The translations under genes were made by a program, and so were the position numbers. The notes below the pieces were generated by a model. That model ran no database searches. It worked only from the letters and a program-made list of their open reading frames with translations, and was not told the DNA's origin. From contig JAEZZM010000035.1 in assembly GCA_023418575.1 (NCBI GenBank), positions 21,715 through 85,714 of the forward strand: DNA of 64,000 bases, given 5' to 3'. The DNA is from Actinomycetes bacterium. Lineage in GTDB: Bacteria > Actinomycetota > Coriobacteriia > Coriobacteriales > JAEZZM01. Within the stretch, counting starts at the first letter, position 1; each line of letters opens with the position of its first letter. Of the stretch, positions 49,408-58,105 are shown one piece after another.

Positions 49408-49416
49408 TGCTATAAT
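49408..49416 (+). promoter_or_regulatory. Extended -10 promoter for the HAD gene
   Basis: TGCTATAAT is a perfect extended -10 element (TGn TATAAT), with no good -35 needed. It stands about 65 bases before the start of the plus-strand HAD gene and after the rpsA promoter region. Confidence 0.6.
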
Positions 49417-49480
49417 AGAGCACTCTTTCACAGTCTCTACGTATTTTTAGTTTATAAGCCTGGCTACAAGGTGGGTTGAT

Positions 49481-50302
49481 ATGCTTAAAGCAGTGCTTTG
49501 TGATTTAGATGGTACCTTACTAGATCTCAATCTTAACCGTTTCTTATATAATCATTTTTCCGATCAAATCAGGCTTATAAGCATGGTGAGCGGCACTCCC
49601 CTCGTGCAATCTGCCTTCAAGTTTTACGCTATCATGAATGAACTTACGGCCGAGCGCACTGACCAGCTTAGCAATGGAGATTTTTATAAACTGAGGATTC
49701 TAGAAGAGTTTTCGCTGGATCTCAATGATCCTGTTTTATCGGCACCTTTTAGCCATCATCAAGAGCACTTTGCGCCACTTCGTCTTAAACGTAAGCTCAA
49801 AACACGCCCTGTTGCTGGAGCACATCATTTTATTAATACTGCTAAACACTTAGGGCTTAAACTCATACTAGCTACCAACCCCGTAAATCCCCTTGAAATA
49901 AGTTTGATGCGCTTATCCTGGGCAGGTTTTAGTGCACAGGATTTTTGCTATATAACTCACTTTGATAACTGCACAAGAACTAAGCCTCATAAGGAATACT
50001 ATCAGTCCATACTTGAGGCCTGCAATCTTTTAGCTGAGGAGTGCATTATGGTGGGAAACGACCCCAGCATAGATATTCTTAAAATTTCTCAAGGTAAGAC
50101 AGAACATGCTGAAGAGCAGCTAGCTGATCATAGACAGATTGAGGCATTGCAGCAAAGTCATCTTAAAAGCTTTATCATTGATAGCCGTTATCCAGCAAAA
50201 AGCTTAAAATCCAAGCGTTTTTGTAAAGACGCCCTTAAAGCTGGGGCTTTTTGGGCAGGCCATTTTAAGGAATTAACTGAACTACTTCCCCATTTGCGAT
50301 AA
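49481..50302 (+). CDS. HAD-superfamily hydrolase
   Basis: A 273-residue phosphatase-like protein with the four HAD motifs. Motif I is LCDLDGTLLD (nucleophile D8 and acid D10), motif II lies in LILATNP (about 127-133), motif III lysine in RTKPHKEYY (about 167-175), and motif IV in MVGNDPSIDILK. A cap region of about 90 residues lies between motifs I and II (C1 type). Substrate unknown. Between motif IV and the C-terminus is a longer tail (about 210-273) than usual. AAGGTGG stands 6 bases before the ATG. The end overlaps the convergent YdcF-family gene by 21 bases. Confidence 0.88.
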   Translation: MLKAVLCDLDGTLLDLNLNRFLYNHFSDQIRLISMVSGTPLVQSAFKFYAIMNELTAERTDQLSNGDFYKLRILEEFSLDLNDPVLSAPFSHHQEHFAPLRLKRKLKTRPVAGAHHFINTAKHLGLKLILATNPVNPLEISLMRLSWAGFSAQDFCYITHFDNCTRTKPHKEYYQSILEACNLLAEECIMVGNDPSIDILKISQGKTEHAEEQLADHRQIEALQQSHLKSFIIDSRYPAKSLKSKRFCKDALKAGAFWAGHFKELTELLPHLR

Positions 50303-50914
50303 GAAAAAGTCTTTGCAGCGCGCAAGAACTTCTCGAGCATCTCGATAAGCCTGGCCAGGATAGCGCTGCGTATCACAGGCCGCTCCATACACCTGCTTGA
50401 AGCCTGCCTGCCTTGCAAGATATAAGGATCGTGGCAGATGATAGGCCTGGCTTACCACAATAAGACTCTCCTGCTTACTTGATTGATCTTGGGCAGCTAG
50501 ATTATCAAATGAGGCTCTGGTATTAAGACCTTTAGGGTCCTCACGTAAAAACTGAGGATCAAGATGATGATGCTCAATAAGATAGCGCATCATAACATTA
50601 GTCTCTTCAGCAGCACCGCTTAAGACAATCTTAAATGAACTGCCTGTAGTTAGTCTAAGCTCATCATATAGGAGTGCAGCCTGATCAAGGCGCTCCTGCA
50701 GCATGGCTGAAGGGCTCTTATCTTCTTTAACCTTTGCACCCAAAACAAGTACATCTATGCTTTTTGCGCCTGCTAGATCTTGAGAAAAATCCTTAAATAA
50801 CTGCGAGCTTATGGCAGATCTACTTGCCCTAGTAATATGAAGATCTATGCAAAGAGCCCCCAAAAGAAAGAAGGCGCTCAGAGCTAAAATCCAGACTGTA
50901 AGCGCTCTCATCAT
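50282..50914 (-). CDS. YdcF/SanA-like DUF218 protein
   Basis: A 210-residue protein with an N-terminal membrane helix (about 5-25) and a DUF218 domain. The typical steps are VLVLGAKVKEDKSPSAMLQERLDQA (about 56-80), FKIVLSGAAEETNVMMRYL, PKGLNTRASFDN and LIVVSQAYHLPRSLYLARQAG (about 150-170). Members include SanA and ElyC, envelope proteins that affect peptidoglycan and vancomycin sensitivity. The start overlaps the polA stop by 4 bases (ATGA type), so it follows polA in one operon. It converges with the HAD gene, overlapping it by 21 bases. Confidence 0.88.
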   Translation of the reverse strand: MMRALTVWILALSAFFLLGALCIDLHITRASRSAISSQLFKDFSQDLAGAKSIDVLVLGAKVKEDKSPSAMLQERLDQAALLYDELRLTTGSSFKIVLSGAAEETNVMMRYLIEHHHLDPQFLREDPKGLNTRASFDNLAAQDQSSKQESLIVVSQAYHLPRSLYLARQAGFKQVYGAACDTQRYPGQAYRDAREVLARCKDFFLSQMGK

Positions 50915-53595
50915 TTGGCATCAGCCCAATTATCTGCATAAGAAACTTCAGCAATAAGGGGCACACTTAGCTCAACCACTGATTCCATTGCCTCCTTAAC
51001 CAGTGCGCTTAAGTCCTCAAGCTCAGATTTAGGACACTCAAAGTCCAGTTCATCATGTACCTGAATAAGCATCTTGGCACTTAGTCCACTAGCTGCAAGC
51101 TTACGCTGCACCTCTATCATAGCCAGTTTAATAATATCTGCTGCAGAACCCTGCATTGGATGATTCATAGCTGTACGCTCACCCAAGAGATAGACATTTT
51201 TTTGAGCAGATTTAAGCTCAGGAATATGGCGCTTGCGTCCAAACATGGTCTCAATCCAACCCTGCTCTTTTGCACGATGCTTTACTTGCTCAAGATAATT
51301 TGCAACCTGAGGGTATGCCTTAAAATACTTATCTATCATCTCTTGAGCCTCAGAAAAACCTATATCAAGAGCTGTCGATAAACCATATGCCTGCTGGCCA
51401 TAAATAATGCCAAAATTAACAGCTTTTGCTCTAGCGCGCATCATTGAGCTAACTTCTGCTGGCGGAACCTGAAATATCTTGGCAGCTGTTTCCCTATGAA
51501 AATCTTCGCCCTCTAAGAAGGCGGCGATAAGATCTGGATCCTGGGAAAGGTGTGCCAATAGTCGTAACTCAATTTGAGAATAATCAACTGAGACAAAAAT
51601 ATTGCCAGCTTCTACAGTAAAGGCTTTTCTAATACGTCTTCCATGCTCAGTTTTTACCGGGATATTTTGCAAGTTTGGATTTGAGGATGAAAGTCTACCA
51701 GTAGCTGCTACCGTCTGATTAAGACAGGTATGGATGCGCCCGTCGCCTAAAATAAGCTTGGGTAATGCCTCCAAATAAGAGCTTTGCAGCTTACTATATT
51801 CTCTATACTCAATTACCTTTTCAATAATGGGATGCTCATGAGCAATCTTTTCAAGATAATTTGCGTTTGTGCTATAACCAGTGCGCGTCTTTTTTGGTTT
51901 TGGAAGATCTAAATCCTCATACAAAACCTTACTCAGTTGCTTAGGTGAATGAATATTAAAGCTCTGACCAGCTAGTTCATAGATATCTTTCTCAAGCTTG
52001 CCAAGGATTTCTTGCGCTTCTTGAGACTGCTTAGCAAGCTCATTAACATCTAGTTTCATGCCGTTTCGCTCAATTTCCATCAAGCTTACGATAAGGGGCA
52101 TCTCCATCTTTTTATAAAGATCATAAGAGTCGTCCTCTTTAAGCTTCTCAATTAAAACAGGCTGCAAGAGCGCGAGTGCCAAACACTCATATTGCTCCTG
52201 ACATATCCCCTGTTGTTCAAGCTCCTCTTCTGAGGGAGGGGTCTTTTGAAGATAATACTCTACAAGCGCATTCAAATCATATGAGCTTTTATTGGAGTCT
52301 AGCAGGTAGGCCATGATTTGTATATCATCTGCTCTGCCATACCAAAATTCACTAAGCTCCAGAGATGGGTCAAGAGAAGAATCCTCTGGATAAAGCTGGT
52401 GCCAAAGCTCTTTTACATCATAAGCAACATAGTGAGCACGCTTAATAATTTGAGAGAGCGTCTCTTTAGCATCTTGTTCAAAAATCAAAAACTCTTGATT
52501 GCAATAAGCATAAAGCACGCCAGAATCAAAAAGCTGACCCGCTGCCCCATCTGAGCGGTAATTTACAGCTATGGGTGCAGAGCTCGCAAAGGCCCGCTGT
52601 AAAGAACTTAGAGCATCTTGATCCTTTTTAACTATTTTGGGAAATGAAAGCTTGCTTTTCTCATCAAACTCTTCTGTAGAGAGGTCAGCATAATTCACAT
52701 AGCGTTTGTACATAGAACTTAGACCCAGATCAGTGAAGACCTCATACATCTGATCTGGCTTAAACTGAGGAAAACTTGCAGCCTCTAAATCTAGGGACAA
52801 ATCAGCATCTGTTTTAATGGTAGCAATTTGACGAGACAAAAAAGCCTGATCTTTATTGTTTTCCAGGTTTTCTTTTACCTTGCCTTTAAGCTCATCAATG
52901 TGCTCATAAATACCTTCAAGCTTGTCATAGTTTTGCAAAAGCTTGGCACCGGTTTTCTCGCCAATTCCTGGCACTCCAGGAATATTATCTGAGCTATCAC
53001 CTTTCATCCCATAAAAACAGGGAATTTGATAAGGATAGACACCAAATTTTTTAAATACAGCATCTGCATCAAAAATATCAATACTAGAAGTGCCTTTACT
53101 GGGATAAATGAGGCGCACATCATCATTAATGAGCTGAAAATTATCTCTGTCCCCGGTCACCAAATAGGTCTTATAACCCGCTTCTCTGGCCTGGGTCGAA
53201 AGGGTTCCCAAAATATCATCACCCTCAAGACCCTCCTGCATAATTACAGGAATATTCAGGGCCTCGCGCAACAAATCTTGAAGAGGCTTAAACTGAGCTA
53301 CTAAGTCCTTATCGGTCTCTTCACGCTGGGCCTTATATTCTGGCAAGAGCTCAAGCCTCCATTTGGGCCTACCCTTATCAAAGGCACAAATAAGCGCGTC
53401 AGGACGAATAAACTCAAGATAATTCATTAACATAGACAAAAAACCCTGAATGGCATTGGTAGGCCTACCATCAGGAGCTCTAAGTGAAGACGGAACAGCA
53501 AAATACGCTCTAAAAGCCAAAGAATGACCATCAATAATCATTAGTTTTTTGTCTGTAGACTCAAAAGGAGTGCCCGTATATTTTAGCTGTGCCAT
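50911..53595 (-). CDS. polA: DNA polymerase I
   Basis: An 894-residue enzyme. N-terminal 5'-3' exonuclease/FEN domain (about 10-290): LMIIDGHSLAFRAYFAVP, CAFDKGRPKWRLELLPEYKAQR, LEGDDILGTL, TGDRDNFQLI and IPCFYGMKGDSSDNIPGVPGIG. The middle (about 310-480) is the 3'-5' exonuclease fold, but the expected DxE of motif I reads NYRSDG, so proofreading is likely lost, as in Taq-like enzymes. The C-terminal polymerase has SSSNPNLQNIPVKTEHGRRIR (motif A region precedes), VSVDYSQIELR (motif A), RAKAVNFGIIYG (motif B) and IQVHDELDFE (motif C). All catalytic polymerase residues are kept. Confidence 0.96.
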   Translation of the reverse strand: MAQLKYTGTPFESTDKKLMIIDGHSLAFRAYFAVPSSLRAPDGRPTNAIQGFLSMLMNYLEFIRPDALICAFDKGRPKWRLELLPEYKAQREETDKDLVAQFKPLQDLLREALNIPVIMQEGLEGDDILGTLSTQAREAGYKTYLVTGDRDNFQLINDDVRLIYPSKGTSSIDIFDADAVFKKFGVYPYQIPCFYGMKGDSSDNIPGVPGIGEKTGAKLLQNYDKLEGIYEHIDELKGKVKENLENNKDQAFLSRQIATIKTDADLSLDLEAASFPQFKPDQMYEVFTDLGLSSMYKRYVNYADLSTEEFDEKSKLSFPKIVKKDQDALSSLQRAFASSAPIAVNYRSDGAAGQLFDSGVLYAYCNQEFLIFEQDAKETLSQIIKRAHYVAYDVKELWHQLYPEDSSLDPSLELSEFWYGRADDIQIMAYLLDSNKSSYDLNALVEYYLQKTPPSEEELEQQGICQEQYECLALALLQPVLIEKLKEDDSYDLYKKMEMPLIVSLMEIERNGMKLDVNELAKQSQEAQEILGKLEKDIYELAGQSFNIHSPKQLSKVLYEDLDLPKPKKTRTGYSTNANYLEKIAHEHPIIEKVIEYREYSKLQSSYLEALPKLILGDGRIHTCLNQTVAATGRLSSSNPNLQNIPVKTEHGRRIRKAFTVEAGNIFVSVDYSQIELRLLAHLSQDPDLIAAFLEGEDFHRETAAKIFQVPPAEVSSMMRARAKAVNFGIIYGQQAYGLSTALDIGFSEAQEMIDKYFKAYPQVANYLEQVKHRAKEQGWIETMFGRKRHIPELKSAQKNVYLLGERTAMNHPMQGSAADIIKLAMIEVQRKLAASGLSAKMLIQVHDELDFECPKSELEDLSALVKEAMESVVELSVPLIAEVSYADNWADAK

Positions 53596-53620
53596 ATTCT
53601 ACTTCTTCACCTCATGCCGA

Positions 53621-53653
53621 TAAAAAAGGGACTCAAGAAAAGTATGAGTCCCT
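53621..53653 (-). terminator. Terminator downstream of glnA, before polA
   Basis: AGGGACTCA (53627-53635) and TGAGTCCCT (53645-53653) form a 9-bp stem; read on the minus strand it is followed by TTTTTTA. It lies 120 bases past glnA and 26 bases before polA. Confidence 0.88.
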
Positions 53654-53720
53654 CTGCTGCGAAAATTGATACTTTTGATTATACCCAAAATGGGCTCATG
53701 CATTATGAGCCATCTTCTTT

Positions 53721-53771
53721 ATAAGCTTACGCATATTAGTAAGCTTATAAATTCCTTACAAGATAAGGAAT
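53721..53771 (-). other. Two extra hairpins directly after glnA
   Basis: ATTCCTTA/TAAGGAAT (53751-53758 and 53764-53771) stands right at the glnA stop, and ATAAGCTTAC/GTAAGCTTAT (53721-53730 and 53739-53748) follows. Neither has a long T run. With the terminator further down, the glnA message would carry three 3' hairpins, which could protect it from decay. Confidence 0.6.
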
Positions 53772-53773
53772 GT

Positions 53774-55114
53774 TTATAAAACAGGAAGATAGCGCTCAAG
53801 CTCCCACAAGGTTACATGTGAACGATAAGCATCCCATTCAGCACGCTTATTGCGTACAAAATAGGTATGAATATGCTCACCCAAAACCTCTTTCATAAGT
53901 TCAGATTGCTCAAAGTTATCAACGGCTCTACCCAAATCACCAGGAAGGGTTTCAATACCATGCTCTTGAAGCTTTTCTTCAGACCAACTAAAGATGTCAT
54001 CAGTGATCTCTTGTGGTAATTCAAGCTTATCTTCAATTCCCTTTAGACCAGCAGCAAGCATTACCGCAAATACAAGATATGGATTGCAAGATGGATCTGG
54101 GTTTCTCATCTCAATGCGCGTTGCCTTTTCCTTACCAGGCTTATACAAAGGGATGCGGATAAGAGCTGACCTATTACGACGAGCCCAAGTAATATATACC
54201 GGTGCCTCATATCCGGTAACCAAACGCTTATAAGAATTAACCCACTGATTTGTTATCGCACAAAATTCTGGAGCGTACTTAAGAAGGCCAGCAATATAGT
54301 GTTTTGCTATATCCGATAAATAATAGCCCTCTTTATCATTTCCATCATAGAAAACGTTGTTTCCATCCTTGTCAAAGAGGCTCTGATTTACATGCATACC
54401 GTTGCCCGCCATATCTTTCACAGGCTTGGGCATAAAGCTTGCATAAGCTCCATGCTCAGTTGCAACCTCTTTAACAATGAGTCTATAGGTCATAACGGTA
54501 TCTGCCATACGTAAGGCATCGGCATAGCGCAGATCAATCTCATGCTGAGATGGTGCACATTCATGATGTGAATACTCAACCGTAATACCTACAGACTGCA
54601 AGGCCAAAACAGTGGCACGTCTAATATCACTTGCAGGATTTAGTGGTGTCATATCAAAATAGCCACCATTATCTACAGGAGTTAAATCATGAGGAGACTT
54701 AAAATAGAAAAACTCAAGTTCAGGGCCAATATTCATATAATAGCCCATCTCCTCAGCCTTCTTTAAAACGCGTCTTAAAGCATAGCGAGGATCAGCCTCA
54801 TAGGGCTCACCATTGGGGTGAACAATATTACAAAACATTGAGGCTAGTTTTTTATCGCATGACTTGCGCGGCATAATTTGAAAGGTTGAAGGGTCAGGAT
54901 AGGCAAGCATATCTGACTCTTGAATTCTTGTAAAACCCTCAACTGATGAGCCATCAAAACCAATGCCCTCATCAAAAGCTGATTCCACTTGATCTTTAGT
55001 TATTTCAATAGACTTAAGGTTACCCAAGACATCGGTAAACCAAAAGCGAATAAAATGTACATCATGTTCTTCAATAGCTTTAAGCACCGAAGCCTTATCA
55101 TATACACCCTGCAT
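53774..55114 (-). CDS. glnA: Glutamine synthetase, type I (alpha subtype)
   Basis: A 446-residue GS-I enzyme that makes glutamine from glutamate, ammonia and ATP. Motifs: FWFTDVLGNLKSI near residue 22, FDGSSVEGF (about 52-60), FFYFKSP with the glutamate-site region, ATEHGAYASFMPKPVKDMAGNGMHVNQSL (ATP/metal region), and RIPLYKPGKEKATRIEMRNPDPSCNPYL. The adenylylation motif NLYDLP near the C-terminus is missing, so it is the non-adenylylated alpha type, regulated by feedback or by a GlnR-like system rather than by adenylylation. I chose ATG 55114, after AAAGGGG; the longer reading starts at a TTG inside that site. Upstream lies an operator-like palindrome. Confidence 0.95.
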   Translation of the reverse strand: MQGVYDKASVLKAIEEHDVHFIRFWFTDVLGNLKSIEITKDQVESAFDEGIGFDGSSVEGFTRIQESDMLAYPDPSTFQIMPRKSCDKKLASMFCNIVHPNGEPYEADPRYALRRVLKKAEEMGYYMNIGPELEFFYFKSPHDLTPVDNGGYFDMTPLNPASDIRRATVLALQSVGITVEYSHHECAPSQHEIDLRYADALRMADTVMTYRLIVKEVATEHGAYASFMPKPVKDMAGNGMHVNQSLFDKDGNNVFYDGNDKEGYYLSDIAKHYIAGLLKYAPEFCAITNQWVNSYKRLVTGYEAPVYITWARRNRSALIRIPLYKPGKEKATRIEMRNPDPSCNPYLVFAVMLAAGLKGIEDKLELPQEITDDIFSWSEEKLQEHGIETLPGDLGRAVDNFEQSELMKEVLGEHIHTYFVRNKRAEWDAYRSHVTLWELERYLPVL

Positions 55115-55175
55115 ACGAGCCCCTTTCAAGCCTAGTTCTAAAACAGAGCTACGGTTTATTTTTGCCCTGTCTATA

Positions 55176-55195
55176 TTTAATCATACGATTAAATA
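55176..55195. promoter_or_regulatory. Operator-like palindrome upstream of glnA
   Basis: ATTTAATC and GATTAAAT form a perfect 8-bp inverted repeat with a 4-base centre (ATAC), about 60 bases before the glnA start. It overlaps the expected promoter (-10-like TATGAT or TAAATA on the minus strand). The sequence does not match the GlnR/TnrA consensus I know, so the regulator is open. Confidence 0.5.
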
Positions 55196-55210
55196 ATCAT
55201 AATAGTTTAA

Positions 55211-55240
55211 TGCAAAGAAGCCCTTTTGACAAAGGGCTTC
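55211..55240 (-). terminator. Terminator after the alanine/glycine symporter
   Basis: GAAGCCCTTT (55217-55226) and AAAGGGCTTC (55231-55240) form a perfect 10-bp stem with a 4-base loop; on the minus strand a short TTT follows. It starts about 25 bases after the symporter stop. Confidence 0.75.
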
Positions 55241-55264
55241 AAAAAAACCTAATGCTTAGGCAGT

Positions 55265-56773
55265 TTAATTTTTCTTGGTCTTATCCCATGACTCATGGTA
55301 TCCACCTGGCTCAGACCATACCTCTGTCTCAAGCTCTGCTGGCATATACTCATTATGAGAGCTATGGAAGACAGGAGTCTGGCCTTTTTTAAGCTGAGCA
55401 CAGTAATCTTTAAGAGCGCCCAAAGCCCATTTACCCAGCATAAGGATGGCAATAAGGTTAACTATAGCCATAAGTGCACAGGCCCAATCCGCAAGTGACC
55501 ACACGGATTGTAAGGGCAAAACAGCACCTAGGAATGTTGCAAAGATGACCAAGAGCTTAAGTGGGAGACGATTGCAGTGTATACCCCTCAAGAAGCAATA
55601 GTTTGTCTCTGCATAGGTATAGTTACCCAAGATGGTTGAATAACCAAAAGAAAGAAGCATGATAAGAACAAAGCCTGAAATAATATGCTCAGTATATACG
55701 CCCAAAGAAAGTGAACTTACCATTGAAGCCGCAGTAAGCGCTGTACCATCAAGACTATGAGCAGAGCTTGCCCAGAATGGCTCTGAGACCAAGATAATCA
55801 AGGCAGTTGCAGTACAAACCATCATGGTGTCTACAAATACACCCAAAGACTGAACCAAGCCTTGACTTACGGGATGTTCTACTGTGGCAGTTGCAGCTGC
55901 ATTAGGCGCAGAACCCATACCAGCCTCATTGGTAAACAAACCGCGCTTTACACCTGTCTGCAAAGCAACAATAAAGGCTCCTGCTGCACCAGATACTGCA
56001 GGAGGAACATAGGTACCCTGACCAAAGGCCCCAGCAAAAATCTCTTTAATTAAAAAGGGAATGCTTTCGTAGTTAATTACCAATATAACAAGGGCCATAA
56101 GCATGTATACAGCAGCCATGATAGGTGCCATGTACTCACTTAAGCGTGCGATGGGTCTAATTCCACCCAAGACTAAAGGTAAGGTCATAATCACCAAAAT
56201 GAGTGCAGATACCCAGGTCGGAATACCAAATGAATGCTCAGCTAATTGAGAAATTGAATTAGATTGAATCATCTCAAAAGAAAAAGCATAGGCAAAAATT
56301 AGCAATACTGCAAAAACCATGCCCCATTTTCTTGAACCTAGGCCTTTTTGAATATAGTATGCTGGACCTCCCCTAAAGGTTCCATCACCTGCACGAACTT
56401 TAAACATTTGAGCAAGAGTTGCTTCGATAAAAGCAGTGGCCATACCCAGCAAGGCAACTACCCACATCCAGAAAACAGTACCTGGTCCACCTGCCACAAC
56501 AGCCAAGGCAACACCCGCAATAGCACCGGTTCCCACGCGATCAGCCAGGCCTATTGCAAAAGCCTGAAAAGAAGAAATACCGCCTTTGGCTCCCTTTCTT
56601 GAATGAAAGACCATTTTACACATGTGTCCAAACATTCTAAATTGGTAGCCTTTGGATGCAAAGGTGAAATAAAGACCTGCTCCAAGCAGGACAAACATTA
56701 AAACATAACCAATACTTACTGAATAAATGGAATCTAGAGTTGAGGAAATATAAGAATTAATTTGAGAGAACAT
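55265..56773 (-). CDS. Sodium:alanine/glycine symporter (AGCS family)
   Basis: A 502-residue amino-acid transporter of the alanine or glycine:cation symporter family with about 10-12 membrane helices. Family marks: GYVLMFVLLGAGLYFTF, the conserved ISSFQAFAIGLADRVGTGAIAGVALAVVAGGPG stretch (sodium and substrate site; the usual xSARxGxGN reads GLADRVGTGAI), ATLAQMFKV, RGGPAYYIQKGLG, GVKRGLFTNEAGMGSAPNAAATA and SFGYSTILGNYTYAE near helix 9. I chose ATG 56773, with AGGA at 5 bases; two upstream starts (56788 and 56794) are possible and have a tighter site. Being next to glnA, it may supply amino nitrogen. Confidence 0.93.
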   Translation of the reverse strand: MFSQINSYISSTLDSIYSVSIGYVLMFVLLGAGLYFTFASKGYQFRMFGHMCKMVFHSRKGAKGGISSFQAFAIGLADRVGTGAIAGVALAVVAGGPGTVFWMWVVALLGMATAFIEATLAQMFKVRAGDGTFRGGPAYYIQKGLGSRKWGMVFAVLLIFAYAFSFEMIQSNSISQLAEHSFGIPTWVSALILVIMTLPLVLGGIRPIARLSEYMAPIMAAVYMLMALVILVINYESIPFLIKEIFAGAFGQGTYVPPAVSGAAGAFIVALQTGVKRGLFTNEAGMGSAPNAAATATVEHPVSQGLVQSLGVFVDTMMVCTATALIILVSEPFWASSAHSLDGTALTAASMVSSLSLGVYTEHIISGFVLIMLLSFGYSTILGNYTYAETNYCFLRGIHCNRLPLKLLVIFATFLGAVLPLQSVWSLADWACALMAIVNLIAILMLGKWALGALKDYCAQLKKGQTPVFHSSHNEYMPAELETEVWSEPGGYHESWDKTKKN

Positions 56774-56844
56774 GGATTCCTGCTGCATAAACACCTACAC
56801 TTTCATACCAACTATCACAAAAACATTGACAAAAAACGACAGGA

Positions 56845-56871
56845 TATAAAATATAAAGATTATATTTTATA
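56845..56871. repeat. Perfect AT-only inverted repeat
   Basis: TATAAAATATAA (56845-56856) and TTATATTTTATA (56860-56871) pair fully around AGA. It stands upstream of the symporter gene and could be its operator or a cruciform spot; the base composition makes chance more likely than for a mixed sequence. Confidence 0.7.
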
Positions 56872-57067
56872 CTAAGGACTTCAATTTGAGTAGCATTTTT
56901 TAGAAAAGCGTAGATTTTAGCTTATCGGCTTAGACTTGCTCCTAGATTAACGCTATAGATTCTTGGCATGGATTCACGCCAAAGATTCTTACAGAAAATC
57001 GCAGCTCAGCTGAGCCCATAAGGCTTATATGCCCTTTATAAGGCTAAATCCTTAGTTTCATAAGCAA

Positions 57068-57098
57068 AAGAAAAAGGTCTGACCTTATCATCAGACCT
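57068..57098 (-). terminator. Terminator after the Asp23 operon
   Basis: AGGTCTGA (57075-57082) and TCAGACCT (57091-57098) form a perfect 8-bp stem; on the minus strand it is followed by TTTTTC. It lies 32 bases after the Asp23-family gene stop codon. Confidence 0.88.
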
Positions 57099-57129
57099 GA
57101 TTCTTAAGTTTCAAATATAGAGGTCAAGC

Positions 57130-57570
57130 TTAAGCTAATTGACGCTCTTCCTCTTTTTCTTGACGTCTCTCGAGCTCTTCTTTAGTCATAACATCAACCA
57201 CACGGACGTTGAGCGAAGAGATGCCTAAACCTGTCATAGCGGTAACATTTTCAGTAATTACTTTTTTAAGCTCTTGAAAAATCTCAGGGGCTGACTTTCC
57301 ATATTCCATAATGATAGCAAGATCAATTTCTGCCAAAGCATCATTAACCTCAACATCAACACCCTTAGTGATATCAGTACCACCAAAACCTTCTTGAATG
57401 GCAGAAAGGATGCCACCCTTCATCTCTATAATGCCATCAACCTCTCGACAGGTAATAGCAACGATTTTCTCAATAACGCTATCATCAAAGCTTAAGGTAT
57501 CTAGTGCCTCTTGCTCTTCTGCTACAACTGCGGGGCTTTGTACTTTGCTTGATTTACTCAGTTCATTCAT
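57130..57570 (-). CDS. Asp23/Gls24-family envelope stress protein
   Basis: A 146-residue alkaline-shock protein. The core is LSFDDSVIEKIVAITCREVDGIIEMKGG (about 25-52) and a beta-alpha arrangement ending LNVRVVDVMTKEELERRQ. Asp23 of Staphylococcus and Gls24 of Enterococcus are membrane-bound through AmaP and affect cell-wall stress. I chose ATG 57570, preceded by AAAGGTG; the longer reading has three further residues from an earlier start. It is the third gene of the AmaP/DUF2273/Asp23 operon. Confidence 0.9.
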   Translation of the reverse strand: MNELSKSSKVQSPAVVAEEQEALDTLSFDDSVIEKIVAITCREVDGIIEMKGGILSAIQEGFGGTDITKGVDVEVNDALAEIDLAIIMEYGKSAPEIFQELKKVITENVTAMTGLGISSLNVRVVDVMTKEELERRQEKEEERQLA

Positions 57571-57583
57571 GGATGGCACCTTT

Positions 57584-58102
57584 CTAGAGACGCTTAATAA
57601 AGCGGTTGAGCTTTTCTACCAGATGAAGGTTTCCATCTGCAAGCTGACCGCCTATATAACCTATACCCATAAGAATCACAAAGATAAGGGTCTTTAGTAA
57701 ACCCTGATAGATTAAGGAACAAGAGACTATAAAACCTGCAAACATATACCAGACTTGATGTTTGTGCTTGGGATAATAGCTCTTCCATGCAGTCTTAATC
57801 TCAAACCAAGAACGTGACTGATCTTGTGCTGTTTTTTCTAGTAGATGTGTTTTATTCTTTTCGATAAAGACCCGGCTCTCTTGACTTGGATGCCCAAGCC
57901 CTTCTTTAAGTAGCTCTTGCTGATGTTGCATATACTCACTAGCCTGTGACTGCAAATGCTGCGCTGTTTTATCGGAAACCTGACTTGAAGGCTTATGAGC
58001 ACTTTGAACCTTGCTTTGCTTGGGCTCTTTTTTATGCACCTTAATTGTAAGCCCCTGAGGCAGCTTACTAGGTTGAGAAAGATTGGTTTTAGCTTTTGAC
58101 AT
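57584..58102 (-). CDS. DUF2273 small membrane protein with long N-terminal extension
   Basis: A 172-residue protein. The C-terminal 60 residues match DUF2273: two membrane helices (about 112-128 and 135-152) around IYQGLLKTLIFVILMGIGYIGG, then a short tail LADGNLHLVEKLNRFIKRL. The usual DUF2273 protein has about 60-70 residues; here about 95 charged, Gln/Ser/Lys-rich residues come before it, with no signal or domain that I recognise. The partner genes AmaP (3 bases upstream) and Asp23 (13 bases downstream) place it in the Asp23 membrane complex. The extension may be cytoplasmic and bind Asp23; that is inference. Confidence 0.82.
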   Translation of the reverse strand: MSKAKTNLSQPSKLPQGLTIKVHKKEPKQSKVQSAHKPSSQVSDKTAQHLQSQASEYMQHQQELLKEGLGHPSQESRVFIEKNKTHLLEKTAQDQSRSWFEIKTAWKSYYPKHKHQVWYMFAGFIVSCSLIYQGLLKTLIFVILMGIGYIGGQLADGNLHLVEKLNRFIKRL

Positions 58103-58105
58103 AGC

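Larger units (their letters stand above)
56774..57129. other. 356-base stretch without a gene
   Basis: The region between the symporter start and the Asp23 gene end. It holds a 12-bp AT-only inverted repeat (56845-56856 and 56860-56871) and a plus-strand TTGACA at 56826. A terminator belonging to the Asp23 gene lies at 57068-57098. Short direct repeats (AGATTCTTGGCA-like and AAGATTCTTACA) occur around 56958-56990. No ORF with a ribosome site is seen. Confidence 0.6.

Noticed and set aside
56826..56856. Plus-strand TTGACA followed by TAAAAT, a good promoter match
   Set aside because: No plus-strand gene follows for many kilobases and the -10 spacing of 15 is short; in such AT-rich DNA it may be chance. 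An untranslated RNA cannot be excluded but nothing supports it.
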